DNA from: Cinnamomum chago
Lineage: Eukaryota; Streptophyta; Magnoliopsida; Laurales; Lauraceae
Length of the DNA: 64,000 nucleotides
Direction: 5' to 3'
Assembly (NCBI GenBank): GCA_038049695.1
Contig: CP142453.1
Coordinates: 112,068,501-112,132,500, forward strand
Below, in pieces: positions 1 to 12,400 of this stretch. The translations under genes were made by a program, and so were the position numbers. The notes under the pieces are model-generated. The model did not search any database. It was not told where the DNA came from and worked only from the letters and a program-made list of their open reading frames with translations. The stretch's first letter is position 1. Each line of letters starts with the position of its first letter.

Positions 1-429
1 TTTTAGTGGAGAAAGGAGGTTGTTTTTTTTACTTTTTTGAAAAATTCAGAGGGAATTTTAAAATTGTGTACTTTTGATTTGACCCCTTATCATTTCTTGT
101 TTGGATTCACTTTACTTTAACTTAACTGGTTAGTTGTCATTTCATGTCTTTTGATTACATTTCTTCACATTAATATAATTATTAGTTGATTAAAAAAAAA
201 AGAAAAAAGAACATCTCTGTTTGCAAGCAGCGCACACAAATAGAGTATTCTCTCTAACTAATATATGATTAGTGCTTGACATGTCAAAGATCTGTCATTA
301 TCAGCAATACTGCTGCCTAACCCCTCCACTATCTAGGTTGCCCTTTTGAGTTCTCTTCCACTTGACCCTATTCAAAGACATGCACTCACGTCTACACATA
401 ATTGTCATTCCTCACTACTACACCCAAGG
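1..429. other. AT-rich intergenic stretch, no gene seen
   Basis: Mostly AT-rich DNA with a short A-rich run near 190-208. No reading frame with a recognisable protein family, no TIR pair and no RNA gene was found. It may lie inside the last intron of the minus-strand bZIP gene, whose 3' exon was not found in the window. Confidence 0.5.
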
Positions 430-1040
430 ACACTTGCGGTCTCCCTCTTCTCCTAGTTCTCTCAACTAGTAACTCTAAGTTTCATCTTGTAAGGGTGTAT
501 CTCTATCAACGTGACCAAACCATTCCAACCAAGATTTAGCTGATTTTTCTTCTATTGCAGCTACCTGTAGATTTCTTCTTATGTACTTGTTCTTAAATTC
601 ATTAATTTCTAGCGGGTCCAAACACCCTTCTTAGCATGCACATGTTGGCCGCATGAAATTTAGCTTCTTCATGTTTCTTCACTGTCCAATCCATACAATA
701 TACTTGGCCTAAATGTTGTCTTATAAAATACCCATTCACAACTTAAATAGCACTTGACGGTTGCAAAATGCTCCACTATATTGTCTCCACTTTACACACC
801 TTGAGTTGGCTCTACTCACTATAACTCAAACTCTCCATTTTATCTAAGATAGCTGCTAGGTATCAAGATCTATCACTGTGGTACTGATTGTTTCAAATTT
901 TGACCATCTTAACTTCTCAAATCTTTTATCTAATTGCACTTCATATATTGCCTTTGATCCTACAATTTTTAACTCATTCAACTCTAGTCATACCCAATCC
1001 ACACTTGACATGTGAAAATAGGGTTTGGGTCCTCATTTTG
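430..1040 (-). mobile_element. Degenerate RTE-type LINE, C-terminal ORF fragment
   Basis: Read on the minus strand, broken frames give segments typical of the end of plant RTE-clade LINE polyproteins: TTFRPSILYGLDSEET near 720-672, NMCMLRRVFG near 640-612, and VAAIEEKSAKSWLEWFGHVDRD near 563-500 (compare the family pattern 'APIEDK..RWFGHVQRR'). Stops and frame changes interrupt it, so it is dead. It may be the 3' part of the same insertion as the reverse-transcriptase piece at 4790-5510, with the two Mutator-like elements inserted between them. Confidence 0.7.
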
Positions 1041-1411
1041 GATCTGTTTATTTTGGCTTTGAGCCTTGGTCCATTTAGTTCTAGACCCACAGACCTGGTG
1101 ATGCAGCCGGTGAATCGAGACATGGGGCGGGCAGGATGGAGATGGAAGATGAAGGGGGGTAGGTCAAGGAAACCCTGAAAATTCTTAACATCATGCCAAA
1201 CTCCCTATCACAATTCACAGGCAAAGAAAAGAGAAAACTCCAGGATACCGAAAAGCACTCAGAAAATTTTCATTCATCATAACATTGAACTGAACAACCA
1301 AGGAGGCTTTACATCACTTAAATAGGAGAAAACATAAACCTAGAACTAATCTGAACCATCTAAACATATTGATGGCTAGGATTAAAACATCTAGTTCAAA
1401 TAACATAAAAT
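1041..1411. other. Intergenic, nothing recognised
   Basis: Ordinary AT-rich sequence between the LINE remnant and the TIR element. A 96-codon open frame overlaps the LINE remnant boundary, but its translation resembles no family and looks accidental. Confidence 0.4.
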
Positions 1412-1420
1412 ATAGATAAA

Positions 1421-2785
1421 GGGAGATGCTCCTATGAGAGCATTTCTCACCTTACTATGAGAGATAAGGTGGGGGCTCTCATATTTAAGTTGTTGGAATC
1501 AAGGAAGAAAATATCGGCCGATACGAAGCGTATCGGCCGATATATCGGCCGTATCGGCCAAGGCCGATACGATACATGAAATTATCGGCCGCTACGGGTG
1601 TATCGCACCCGTATCGGCCCGTATCGGCCGATACTCTTGTGTATCGGCCGATACATACCGCCAGGATACGTATCGGCCGATACACGTGGGGGGGGGGGGG
1701 GGGTTTATAAAACCCCCCCTTTTGGACTTTTTAGGGTTTTTTACCCTTGTCTTTCTTCTCTTCCCCTCTATGGTTGCTGTTTTCACATCTTTGTGGTCCA
1801 TCCTGCGTAAGTTCAAAAAAAAAAAAAAAAAAAATCGAATCGGGGCTGCCGCCCCGAACCCCGCCTTTATGGTCGGCGGCCCGAACTCCGCCTTTATGGC
1901 TGCCGCCCCGAACTCCGGGGCTCGGCCTCTTTATCAGTACTTTTCATATATTGAATGATCTATCATGAATGCATGCAACATATAATGTTTATGTTCATAT
2001 TAAGCTAATTTTGATCACCAAAGTTTTATGCTTAGGGTTAGGTCTCACCACAGTGACCCTAACAATTAAACATTGATATTTGGCTCTAATAGTACCATCA
2101 TGATGTTTACATTACATATTGTTCAAATGTATGAATATAAGTGTCTCCCAAATCCCTTTTGGTGGTGATCAAGGTATTCCTAATTTCCTATTTCTTTCAC
2201 TAACTCTCTACTCCCTTTGTCATTTCTAAATTGGTGTTGAATGTTGATTGTTGATCACTTCATAGTTCATTCACTTGATTGAATTTGAACCTTGAATGCT
2301 GAAGTATTGATATTTGATTGTTCAATGTTCACTAATGACCTAACTCTTAAGTCTTCTTAATTCTTATGCCGTTATTTCATGTTCTAATTTTTTTTCTATT
2401 TAGCTTTCCATTACTTTTTAAGTTAACATGACTAAGAAACATGAATACATGTGAAAAAACTAATCATTACTATTATTTTCTATTTATACAGCGATACAGG
2501 ACATCATATATTGAGGGCACCGCTACGCCCCCTTTTCTTACTTACTTTTGCAAAAGAACCACATTTTCTTTCATTTTACAATTTTCTGGATTTTCTGGAA
2601 TTTTTTCAGATTTTTTTGGCGATTTTTTAAAATCGCACCGCTACGCCGATACGTATCCCCGATACGCTACGTATCGCCCGCTTCGTATCGGTTTGGCGGC
2701 GGGCCGCTACGCCCGCCGCTACCGATATTTTCATCCTTGGTTGGAATTGGATATGGATGCGAGGGCTCTCATAGAAGCATCTCCC
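1421..2785. mobile_element. Mutator-like non-autonomous TIR element (1365 bp)
   Basis: The ends are inverted copies: GGGAGATGCTCCTATGAGAG at the left and the complement of GGGAGATGCTTCTATGAGAG at the right, with further inverted similarity inside (GGGCTCTCAT and a TTGGAAT...AATATCGG block). The element is flanked by a perfect 9-bp direct repeat ATAGATAAA (1412-1420 and 2786-2794), the size expected of Mutator-superfamily transposition. Inside are a palindrome-rich block (1508-1690), a matching block near 2633-2730, a poly-G run at 1687-1702, and a 27-bp GC-rich unit repeated at about 1853, 1880 and 1907. No transposase is seen, so it would depend on an enzyme encoded elsewhere. A shortened relative lies at 23372-23500. 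Confidence 0.8.
1508..1690. repeat. Cluster of TATCGGCCGATA palindromes
   Basis: About ten copies of TATCGGCC/GGCCGATA occur in 180 bp, several as the perfect 12-bp palindrome TATCGGCCGATA. The first 31 bp are almost a palindrome themselves around an AAG centre. Related CGTATCG/CGATACG words recur near 2640-2725, so the arms of the host TIR element carry this subrepeat on both sides. Confidence 0.8.
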
Positions 2786-3046
2786 ATAGATAAAAAATGA
2801 TAATAAAATAAAAAATAAAAAATAAACCTAAATATGATAGAATATGTGGGCTCGGCCCAAGATGATAGGTCGAGATGGATGGGCTAGGCCCATTGGCTGG
2901 TCAACCCTGGGGGACCATGGGTCAGTCCTGCATCATCTGGACTTGAAATAGACATCAGCATACATATATATTATATAGAGTACTACCATATAATATACAA
3001 ATACATATATACAGTAATAATATGTAGGTTATGCACAAAATATATA

Positions 3047-4181
3047 GAGGATTTTACGGGGAAAAACCCGGTAGATGGCTGTTGCCCGGGAAAGGACCCC
3101 GTAGTTTGGGCAAAAACAGTTTCGGTCCTCCTGCCATTTTTTATTTTTTTTATTTTTACTTTGGCTGAGCAACAATAGCGTCGTCGCCCCAAAAAATCTG
3201 GGCGAGGCTATCCTCACACTGCTCTCTCTGCAAGATCAGGAAAGCCCCCAAAATCCAATTGCAAGAGGAGCTGAATTTTCCTTTTCCTCGTTCCACAACA
3301 CCCCTCCCTCCTTCTGAGGTTCCAAATTTTCAATTGCAAAATGCAAAATCCCAAATGCCAAGAAAGGGACTTCCAGATTCTTCTTTTCCTCTCTTTCTTT
3401 CTTTACTACCTCTCCATGTTCATCATTTCCCAAGATTCTTTTAATTGTTTGGTTTTGAATGAAGGTTAGACTGTGGGCAGTGGTGGGTCATAGCTTAATA
3501 TGGGTTGTGGACATTGAGTGTGGGTTGTGAGTAGCATGGTAATGTGCTGATTTTTATTATTGATGATTAAGGGAAGGGTAGTGTTTATGTGGTAATGGGT
3601 TTGTCTGTAAAATGGTAATGGGTTGAATGATAGCTAAAGAGGGGTTGGGATTGGAGTTGACGATTTGATCTATGAATACAGTAGGGCTTTCAAGCAAACA
3701 ATTAAGGGATGGAGGTAGCCCAGACCAGATATTTTCCAATGTTTCCTTGTGTGTGCCTGTTTGGGCTTTTATTTTGGGAGGAAGAAGATAAGATTTAGAT
3801 TGGTAGACTTGCAGAGAAATGTTGGAGGATCATCAATCCTCTCTGGTTTCGAGGCCTTTACCGGGCACTTTTGGAGCAGAACAGAAATGGGTCTCCATGA
3901 GTTTCTATCTAGCCAAGGACTCGAATGGCAAGCATCTATTAGAAGGAAGAGCCGAGATTGCAGAGGAGAGCCACCCATAAAAAAATGCGTTTGAGTTGGA
4001 GGACCTGGACATTGGAGGAAGCTGGATGAGGAAGATACGAGGAGTGATGCTAGCATCGCTCCTCTCAAAACTCTAAAAGAAAAAATGAAAATGGGGCGAT
4101 GGACCTTGTTTGTGTGGCACCAACTACGGGGTCCTTTTTCGTGCAAAGGCCAACTACCAAGTTTTTTTCTGTAAAATCCTC
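3047..4181. mobile_element. Mutator-like non-autonomous TIR element (1135 bp)
   Basis: The left end reads GAGGATTTTACGGGGAAAAA and the right end is its inverted, diverged copy (complement GAGGATTTTACAGAAAAAAA). Similarity continues for about 80 bp, including AAAGGACCCCGTAGTT in both arms (3093-3108 and near 4120-4135). A perfect 9-bp direct repeat AAATATATA flanks it (3038-3046 and 4182-4190). The interior has no recognised protein. A short palindrome, GAGGAGTGATGCTAGCATCGC, lies near 4039-4059. Ends and duplication size point to the Mutator superfamily; the flank is AT-rich, but both end and repeat sequences agree. Confidence 0.75.
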
Positions 4182-4190
4182 AAATATATA

Positions 4191-4785
4191 TTATATGGAC
4201 CATGCTCTCCTACATATGGTTCCCATGGACATCCATGCGGAAAGCCTTGTAGGGCCCACCTGGGACCCATCAATCACGGGAAACTGGGGGATCGGAAGAT
4301 CTGGGTGCGACCCGCCTATGTGTAAAATTTTAAGTCCAAAAGATCATCCTAACCCCTTTATCCACGGCCCTCGAGTTTAATGGTTTATAAGGCATTGATT
4401 TTGTATGATTTTAATCCAACAATTCAGTCTCATTCAGATCGGTGTAAAACACCCAGATCCAGTGACATTCAGGGGGGTTAGTAGTTTTTGAGGGGTGGAA
4501 TGGATCATAGAGGGCACCAAGTGGGCCCCATGAGGCTATCCACATGGATGTACCCACACGCACTATCCTTAGGAGAGTATTCTCCATATTATCCCGAATT
4601 AGAACTGGACTCAGACCCAAACCTGATGACTTGATTTGGCCTAATTATGGGTCCTAAGATTGAGTTCAGACCCCGAATCCAGCTTGTTCCCATACCTATC
4701 TGCTATAAAATTGTCAATCTATTAAGATAGATAAATCAATGCTCTATGTGCCCCTTTAGGTGAAAAACATATCCAACAGGAAACT
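4191..4785. other. Intergenic or intronic, no gene seen
   Basis: Unique-looking sequence with short accidental frames only. Nothing here matches the missing last bZIP exon. Confidence 0.4.
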
Positions 4786-4789
4786 CAGC

Positions 4790-5510
4790 TATGTTCCCAC
4801 ACAATTCGAACAATCATAACTGCCCACCATTTATGTCCACAAAGGGTTCCTTTCTCAATGCCTTGCTAAATCAATTGCCTTGACACCCTATCATGCACCT
4901 TCTCTAAATTAAGAAAAAAAAAATTTGCATACGTTTTGGAAGTAGTTTTCTTAGGGAAATAGCTTCTGCAGCATACCTACCTGGCATTTGATTCTATATG
5001 ATACCTGATTTCTATCTTAGATTTTTTTTTTATAATGGTAAGTTTTATTAAAGAAAAGAACCACCCAAAACAGGAACCAAACTAAAGAAAAGAAACAAGA
5101 AAAAACAAATTAACTACACATCAAAAGAAATATTTAATCGAAGAACTCCATTTGATTTCTATCTTAGATATTGCTTACTATTCTCTCCCAAAGCTCCATT
5201 GTATGTCATAAGTCTAATGGTTCTATAGTTAGCACAGTTCCAAGTATCTCCTTCATTCATATATAGAAAGAGACCCTGCTCTTTCTCCATTTATTGAGCA
5301 TTCTTCGTGTATGCAAAATATTGTTGAACAATTTGGTTCACCAATTAATTCCAATTTCTCCTGTCACAATCCAAGAATCTATAGGTATACCATCTGAACC
5401 TCTTGCTTTGATTTTATTCATCCTAGTCAAAGGAAGTTGCTTTTACTATAAAACTCTCATTGATCACTCCTTGATTTGATTCAAAATTAACATTTACTTC
5501 ACCTGCATAC
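4790..5510 (-). mobile_element. Degenerate RTE-type LINE, reverse-transcriptase fragment
   Basis: Minus-strand translation gives recognisable RTE reverse-transcriptase blocks in the right order: KARGSDGIPIDSWIVTGEIG near 5430-5370, TKLFNNILHTRRMLNKWRKS just after it, HTMELWERIVSN near 5205, EAISLRKLLPKR near 4960, and LNLEKVHDRVSRQLI near 4915-4870 (family pattern DLEKAYDRVPRELI). The catalytic Asp of the last block reads Asn, and several stops and shifts break the frame, so it is inactive. It is interrupted by a 130-bp retroposed insert at 5023-5152. Confidence 0.75.
5023..5152 (-). mobile_element. Short retroposon nested in the LINE, 17-bp target duplication
   Basis: A 17-bp direct repeat, TGATTTCTATCTTAGAT, lies at 5006-5022 and again at 5153-5169. 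The 130 bp between them begin with a T-run, which is a poly-A tail read on the other strand, followed by TTTATTAAAGAAAAGAACC-type sequence. A long target duplication plus a tail are the marks of target-primed retroposition, either a SINE or a 5'-truncated LINE on the minus strand. The source family was not identified. Confidence 0.75.
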
Positions 5511-6408
5511 TCCATTTTTTAAAGGCTTTTGAAATGGTTCGATCCAGACATGTAAATTAGGAGCTGTAGGAAAAAAGAGAACCAGCCATCACCTATCCAT
5601 TTTGTCGCTTGAAAACATTTCTGACCACTCATGAAAATGGTCCAACCCACAAATAACATGATAAATCAGCTAAAATAAAAGACCGCTGAAGTAAGCCTCA
5701 ATAAAAAATAAATAAAAAGTAAAAATCATCCAGCTTCCGTTCTATAATTATTGAACAACGATTGGGTTCAAGTACCATCGTGTTTTTGCATGTTTCAACT
5801 TTCAAGTACGGAAACTGACTATTGGACTCCATACACAGCCTGACACTTGAAATTGATTCGATATTATATTGCTATTGCAAGCCCTACGAAAAAAGGAAAT
5901 GTGATTGAATCTTCTAACATTTTATCTAATTGGAGTAATAGAATCCTTCTCCAAGCATGCAATTGGCAACAATGACAGTTTTGCAAGAAAATAATAATTT
6001 CCTTTTCCAGATAACATTATGAAAAGGGAACAAAAATCATGGACGCGGCTAAACAGAATCATAGCAAACCAAAATTCTTATCAATACAGCTAAACAAACT
6101 GATAGACAAAAGTCAACACAACTTAACACATGATAAAGAAGTGGATAGCAACAAAAGCAAATATTCAACAGTGGCAACAGTTGAGATTAAAGTTTCCAGT
6201 TCTGCAACATAAAGATACTTCTAGACAAGGGCAATGTTAAAAATTTAAAGAAGCAAACGAGAATCTTTGCAGACATCCAAAAATTAAGAACAATAATTGT
6301 CAAGCAATATTGATGGAATTTAAACTATAATCCCTACATTAATTGAATGAGAGTGAGAAAAGCAAATATAAACATAAATTTTCTGAAACAAATAAAGATG
6401 GAACCTAC
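5511..6408 (-). other. Part of bZIP intron 3, no other feature seen
   Basis: AT-rich intronic sequence downstream of the third visible bZIP exon. No exon-like block, TIR pair or RNA gene was recognised. Confidence 0.5.
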
Positions 6409-9400
6409 CATCGCGCAACTGAGCTTGTTGCTCCATAGCTTGTAACCGTAGCTTAAGCTCTGTATTCTCAGTAGTCAGCCCGGTTGTATCTCTCTGGATA
6501 GGAAGCAGATAGCAAACAAGTATGATTTTAGTTTATCTTCATATTGGCATAGAAAGCAAGTCAAAGGAGTGAAAAAACATCACAGCCTTTGATCTAATAG
6601 CCAAAGCTGTATAATGAGAAAAAGGTTAACGTGGTGATGATGACATCATTCAAATTTTGTACAATGGCCCCACTGTGGGCAACTATGCTGCAGAAACCTT
6701 CCTAACAAACCATACATGTTTTACCCACAAGTAGTTGTTTCTAGTTTCTACTTCTTGACCAGTGCCTACAAGCATATATAGTTTAGAAAATTCAATGACA
6801 GACAAATCGGGCAGCGAATGCATGCTGGGCTATCCTAACCTGGAAGGTCCTTCGGCCACTCCCCATCCACTAAGACAGCAATCAAATAGACAGTTTGGTT
6901 GAAATGGCACCTCTTATTCAGAGACCTGTAATATTGGAAGTACAAGTTCGGAGAAGCAGGAGGTCATTAAAGACTAGCAATGAGGTGGAGAATGAAAACC
7001 TGCTCTAAACGCCCTCATTCAAGGTTTCTTCAATAAACTAGCTCTCCCTCTCCTTAGGGGCACGTTTGGTAAACAGAAAAATAGAGGATTCCCTCAATGT
7101 TTTCAAAAAAAAATAGAGGATTCCCTCTATCTCCTGGAACCAAGATATCCTCAGAGAGGATATCTGAGGAGAGTTCCAAGTATGGTATATAGAGAGAAAT
7201 CCTACCATCTATAAGATGTGTAATCCAACAGTAATAAAAAAATTTTGCAAATTTCTCAAAATCCATGAAAAATCAAACTTGTGCTTGCACCCCATTATGG
7301 TTTTTGGCTCTCTATAGAATTTGAACAGTTCGGATCGTGCAAATGGGGCCCACACGAATAAAAAAAATTAATTTTAGGACCTGGGATTTTTTGCAAATAT
7401 CTCAAGATCTATGAGGGATCAATGGCTGAGATTACCACAGCCGTTTTGGACTTTTTATTTGATGATTATCAATTCGGTCTATAGTTTTTGTTTTTTTGTT
7501 TTGTTTTGTTTTTTTTTTTTGTCATTTTCTCCAAATCCATGATGAATCACGCTGTGAAATTTGGCTCCATAGCTGTTTTTAAGACTTTTGAAGAGACTGG
7601 ACGGCTCGGATTTTGAAAACGGGCACCACAAAATTCCAAAAAAGTGATCCAATGGTCTGGACTTTTTTGCAAATATCACAAAATCTATGAGGAATCAACG
7701 GTTGAGATTTCACCACAGCTGTTTTGGGCCTCTTCTTGATGATTATCAGTTCGGTTCGTGATTGAGGAACCCAAAAAATAGGGTTCCAAACAAAAAAAAA
7801 ATCGTAACTTCTAAGTTACCACCCAAAACCACTATAGCAGCACCTTCTTCATTTTCGTTAATTTTCAAAATCCGATGGGGGGAGGTCCGACCAGCAGAAT
7901 ATTTGCAAACAAGGATCCACGGAATCCTTCATGTGATATTCAACACTCCCCCAAACACGGATTTTCATGAGGATTCCTTGTCGTGGACAGGTGATAAACG
8001 TGCCCTAAAAGACTAGGGTTTCTCTACGGAGTCTATGAAGAGATGAAGAAGCTCTCTCAAACTCTCCTCAAAATTCAAGCCCTTCTCAGCAACGCAGAAG
8101 ATCGCCAAATTCAAGAAGCTGTCAAGCTCTGGCTCAAAGACCTCGCCTATGGCGCCAAAGACATCATCGACGAATTCGCCACCAAACCTCTTCCGAACCT
8201 CTTCGATCCTAAACACAGTTCCCAATTTAAACCAGAAAGAGAAAATGGGTACATAATTTATTCTCATACTTCGGTTCCACATCTCGGTATAGCATCGAAT
8301 GCAGGATGAAGGAAATTAGAGGGAGATTAGATGGGATCACGAGCGAAAGAGATCAGCTTCATCTCAAAGTGAGAGATCAAGGACAGAGGCTGCAATCTAG
8401 AGATCAATCACAAACCAGTTCCTTCATTGATGAGTCGATTATATTCGGAAGAGTAGATGACAGAGAGAAGATCGTCGATTTGATGAGGTCGGACCAGTAT
8501 AGGGCTGGAAATGATGTTTTGGTAGTTCCTAGTGTTGGAATGAGAGATCTTGGGAAGATGACCCTTGCTCAATTGATCTACAATAATGAAAGGATCAAGA
8601 GGCATTTCGAACTGCGAGTATGGGCTTGTGCATCGGAAGATTTCAACTTAATAAGGCTCACAATAAAAAGGACATATTAGATGGTGGAACAATGGGGAGC
8701 CCTAGAGAGGGATGAGGTTGAGAAAGAAAACTCACAAAGGCAACTCCAAATAGACAGGACAAGGTGTTGTAGGTGATGATGATGACCTAGATAGATATGG
8801 TAACAATATTAGTAGCGAATAGACTGATGGAGCAGATGGATACCTTTTCCACAAGTTGATGGCTCTTAAAGTTGCCACCATTCAATCAAACATGCATAGT
8901 TTTGAATCAATCGAACTTTTCAAGCATTAGCTTTTCACAAATAGTACCATGTATAAGTCCATGCAATGATAGAATTGATTATAGAGTAGGGATGAAAAAG
9001 GATATTTGATTATCCGATTATTTGAAGGTTCTGGCCCATGAAAAACTGGGTTTGGAACTTGTTTTTTTTGTTCTGATTTATTCATGGGTCCAGATCGAGA
9101 ACCCAATTTAGGCTCCAATTGCTAAACAGGTATGTGCCAGGTCCATAAAAGTTCTGACCCATACACCCGATTGCGATTGCGTTTTTAAGACATGGATCTT
9201 GACTTTGTATAGAATCATGTCAAAAACTTCATGCCTATATATTGGTTCTTAAGATGTTAGGATTTATTACTTGCGGAAGTTAGACTTGATGCACTGTTAT
9301 TGAGTTGAATGATATCCCTTTTTGGATTTTTTGTTTGAATGATATCCCTATTGTAAGCAAACAAAACTAAAAGAGTCAGACCCGGACCCAGTCCTTTTTA

Positions 9401-12400
9401 TCAGAACTGGGTCTAGAACCATGAGACAGGTTCCGAGTCAGAACCAGATCCAGAACCGCCTTTACAAAACAGTTCCAGGTCCAGCATGGTTCCGGCCCAT
9501 AACCGACCTGTTTGCATCGCTATTACAGAGGCACCAACCCGGCACTGTAGCAGACAGTACTTTATATCTTCGATCAAACCGATCCACCCCCCATGCTCCA
9601 AGACCAACAACCCCAAAGACAGATAGAAATTGTGCCTTCAAGTACATATCACATGAGAATTCAAACAATCCAAACCTGGAATAGTGTGAGCTGTGCAGAA
9701 AGAGTAGTTGCTTCAGTTTGAAGGGTCTGAACTTTTCGCTCAAGCTCAGAAATATAACGGGCCTTCCGCTCTTTTGAGCGAGCTGCAGATTGACGATTTG
9801 CAATAATCCTACAATAACAATTTGTAAAATAACTCAATCAGGATAAAGAAACATGTTTCACATGCACAAATTACATGTTCCCTAGCAAAAGTATAAATGG
9901 TACAACTTGAAACAGTTAGGATCCTCTGAAAATTCAAAAATAAAGAATATCACATAAAAGGAAAACCAATTATGTGATAAATAACAAACTAGAAACACAA
10001 AATAAAGAAACATGTTTCACATGCACAAATTACATGTTCCCTAGCAAAAGTATAAATGGTGCAACTTGAAACAGTTAGGATCCTCTGAAAATTCAAAAAT
10101 AAAGAATATCACATAAAAGGAAAATCAATTATGTGATAAATAACAAACTAGAAACACAATTTGATAATTACATTAGTTATTAATCATACTCATAAATACC
10201 CATCTGACATATAATGAACAAAGATTTAATGAAGATGCAGATTTGCTGTAATTCTAAGCACTAATTAGATCACCTTGTTCATTACCATTATTTGAAGTCA
10301 TCTATGTTATGCTATAGTACATGTGTGGCTGTGTGAGTGATGGAATGGATTGGGTCCAAACACGACCTGCAATAGCCGTATCAGTGGGTGCATCATACAG
10401 TATGCAAAAGTATTTAGCCATATCTGTCCTGATCAGCATGATCCTTTAAGGCCATAAAAATTCTGAAAAGTATTATTGAAAAAGTCTTGAATATTACAAA
10501 GATGTTGAACAAAAAATTATACAACTTTGATTTATGGAGAGGAAAGAGAAGCATACCACATTTTATATACAACTAGTATTATCATCACAGAGAAGTAAAA
10601 TGTTGCAGATTATCACCACCATTGTTGCAATGTCATTGTCATTGTCATCAAATCCTCCTCCGATTTATCCAGGTTTGGCTTTGTAAGTTCTAATTTTCCA
10701 CACAACCTTATTTAAATCATGTTCTCTGTCACCTGACAATCTAACGAGTATTTTCTTACTAAAGTCTTCACCAAATCCCCTTTTCTCCTAGTTCCTTGAA
10801 CTCTTTTAACATATAAATTCCTCATATTATTATCAGTTTTGGATAGCCTTTGTACATGCCCAAACCATTTGAAACTGACATTTTTTAGTTTTATCTTCCA
10901 CCGTTGGACAAGTGAAAATGTGAAATACTACAAAAAATTTGAAACGAAAAACTTTCCCTACTTGTCCTAGATAAATGTGCTGTATGATGCTCTTATCAAA
11001 TTCTAAATCCCAACCAAAGAAGCCCTCTGGATATAATCGACTTTGGATGGATATCTTAGGTCTTTAACAATATGATGCTCCACTTCTTCTTCTTCTTGCT
11101 CTTCAAGACTTGAACATAGGGCCAACTTGTTGGGTTGACTTTTTTGTAAATTTCTCTACAATAGTTCAAGCTAATAGATCCACCACTTTTCTTTCTTTTT
11201 TTTACTCTGTTTTATCCAGTTTTGCTTACTCTAATTCACTATTTCTTAGAGTTTGACAACTTATGGACTCTAATTGTGGGTTGTTGGGGTTGCTAAGCAT
11301 ATTACTTCTTTCTTCTACCTCAACAATATTAGTTCCAAAATGGGACAGAATGAGAACCAAATTAGGAGTTGTAGGATGGTTCTTAAAATGGTTATATCTT
11401 CTTAGATGAAAATGTTTGTACCTATGAATACCAAGAAAAAGAGCATCTTGGGTAGAGGGATCCTATTAGTAGAATGAAGACAATCAGTAGGCCCAAAGAT
11501 GACTCATAGAAAACTCCTCGACGCAAATTCCAAGAGCCACATTTTTACAATTTTTCTCCAAAAGATTGGATTCCCTCTTGTTGTAAAGAGTGCCAAAATC
11601 ACTTACAGTTGAGGAAAAGAACACGTTTGGTTTTTACTTTTTAAGGGTTCTCTTTAATAATAAGGGAATGTCATAAAGGGCATTTTCAGGGCTGCATCGG
11701 ACCGTGTATCTTTATTCCATGCTTCTTTTCTTCGAATTATTCCACTATCAACAAACCTGCAGAGATCTATGCTTTCCACTAAAACACTCCTATTACCCAC
11801 CACCAAAAAAGAAGAAAAAAGAACTACATGAATAATTAGGTGCAATCACAAATCCTATATGAGATCGCCAAAAAGAATAGCATTTTGCTACCACATAACA
11901 GATCAACCTAACCCTTTAGAGCTCACAAAGAGGCAGAAAAAGAAGCAAAAGATATGGAAGAACCCAAAAGGCTATAAAAAAAATTAAAAAAAAAAACACA
12001 GTGACAAAAACATCAAATCAGTTCCAGTATAATCCCAAGTCAAACACCCCAGAAGAAAAAAAAATTAAGAATGACCAAAAGCATTCAAATTCAAGAGAAG
12101 AATGACAAATAAAAAAACTCAACTTCTAAACAAAATAAAATAAATCCAACATCTCCAAAACCAACCAATCAAGTCCACCATCTCAAATTAAAACACCTCA
12201 GTTTCCAAAACACTCCAAATCCACCATTTCAAAAACCCCAAAACACCCCAATTCAGATTACTGTAAGGGAAAGAAAAAGTCCCCACCTTTTCGCCCGCTT
12301 GGGATCAATCGCTGCGAGCTCCGCGAGCTTATCGGCTGCCATCGCCTTCTTAGCCTCCACCACCTCTCCAAAAACACCCTCTCCTCCTTTCAACGCCATC

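Noticed and set aside
888-1178. 96-codon open frame on the plus strand
   Set aside because: It overlaps a minus-strand LINE remnant, has no family resemblance, and its length is unremarkable for this base composition.
1-6408. Last exon of the bZIP gene
   Set aside because: I searched for an LNEAL-type zipper end on the minus strand between 6408 and 1 and found none; it is therefore not annotated.
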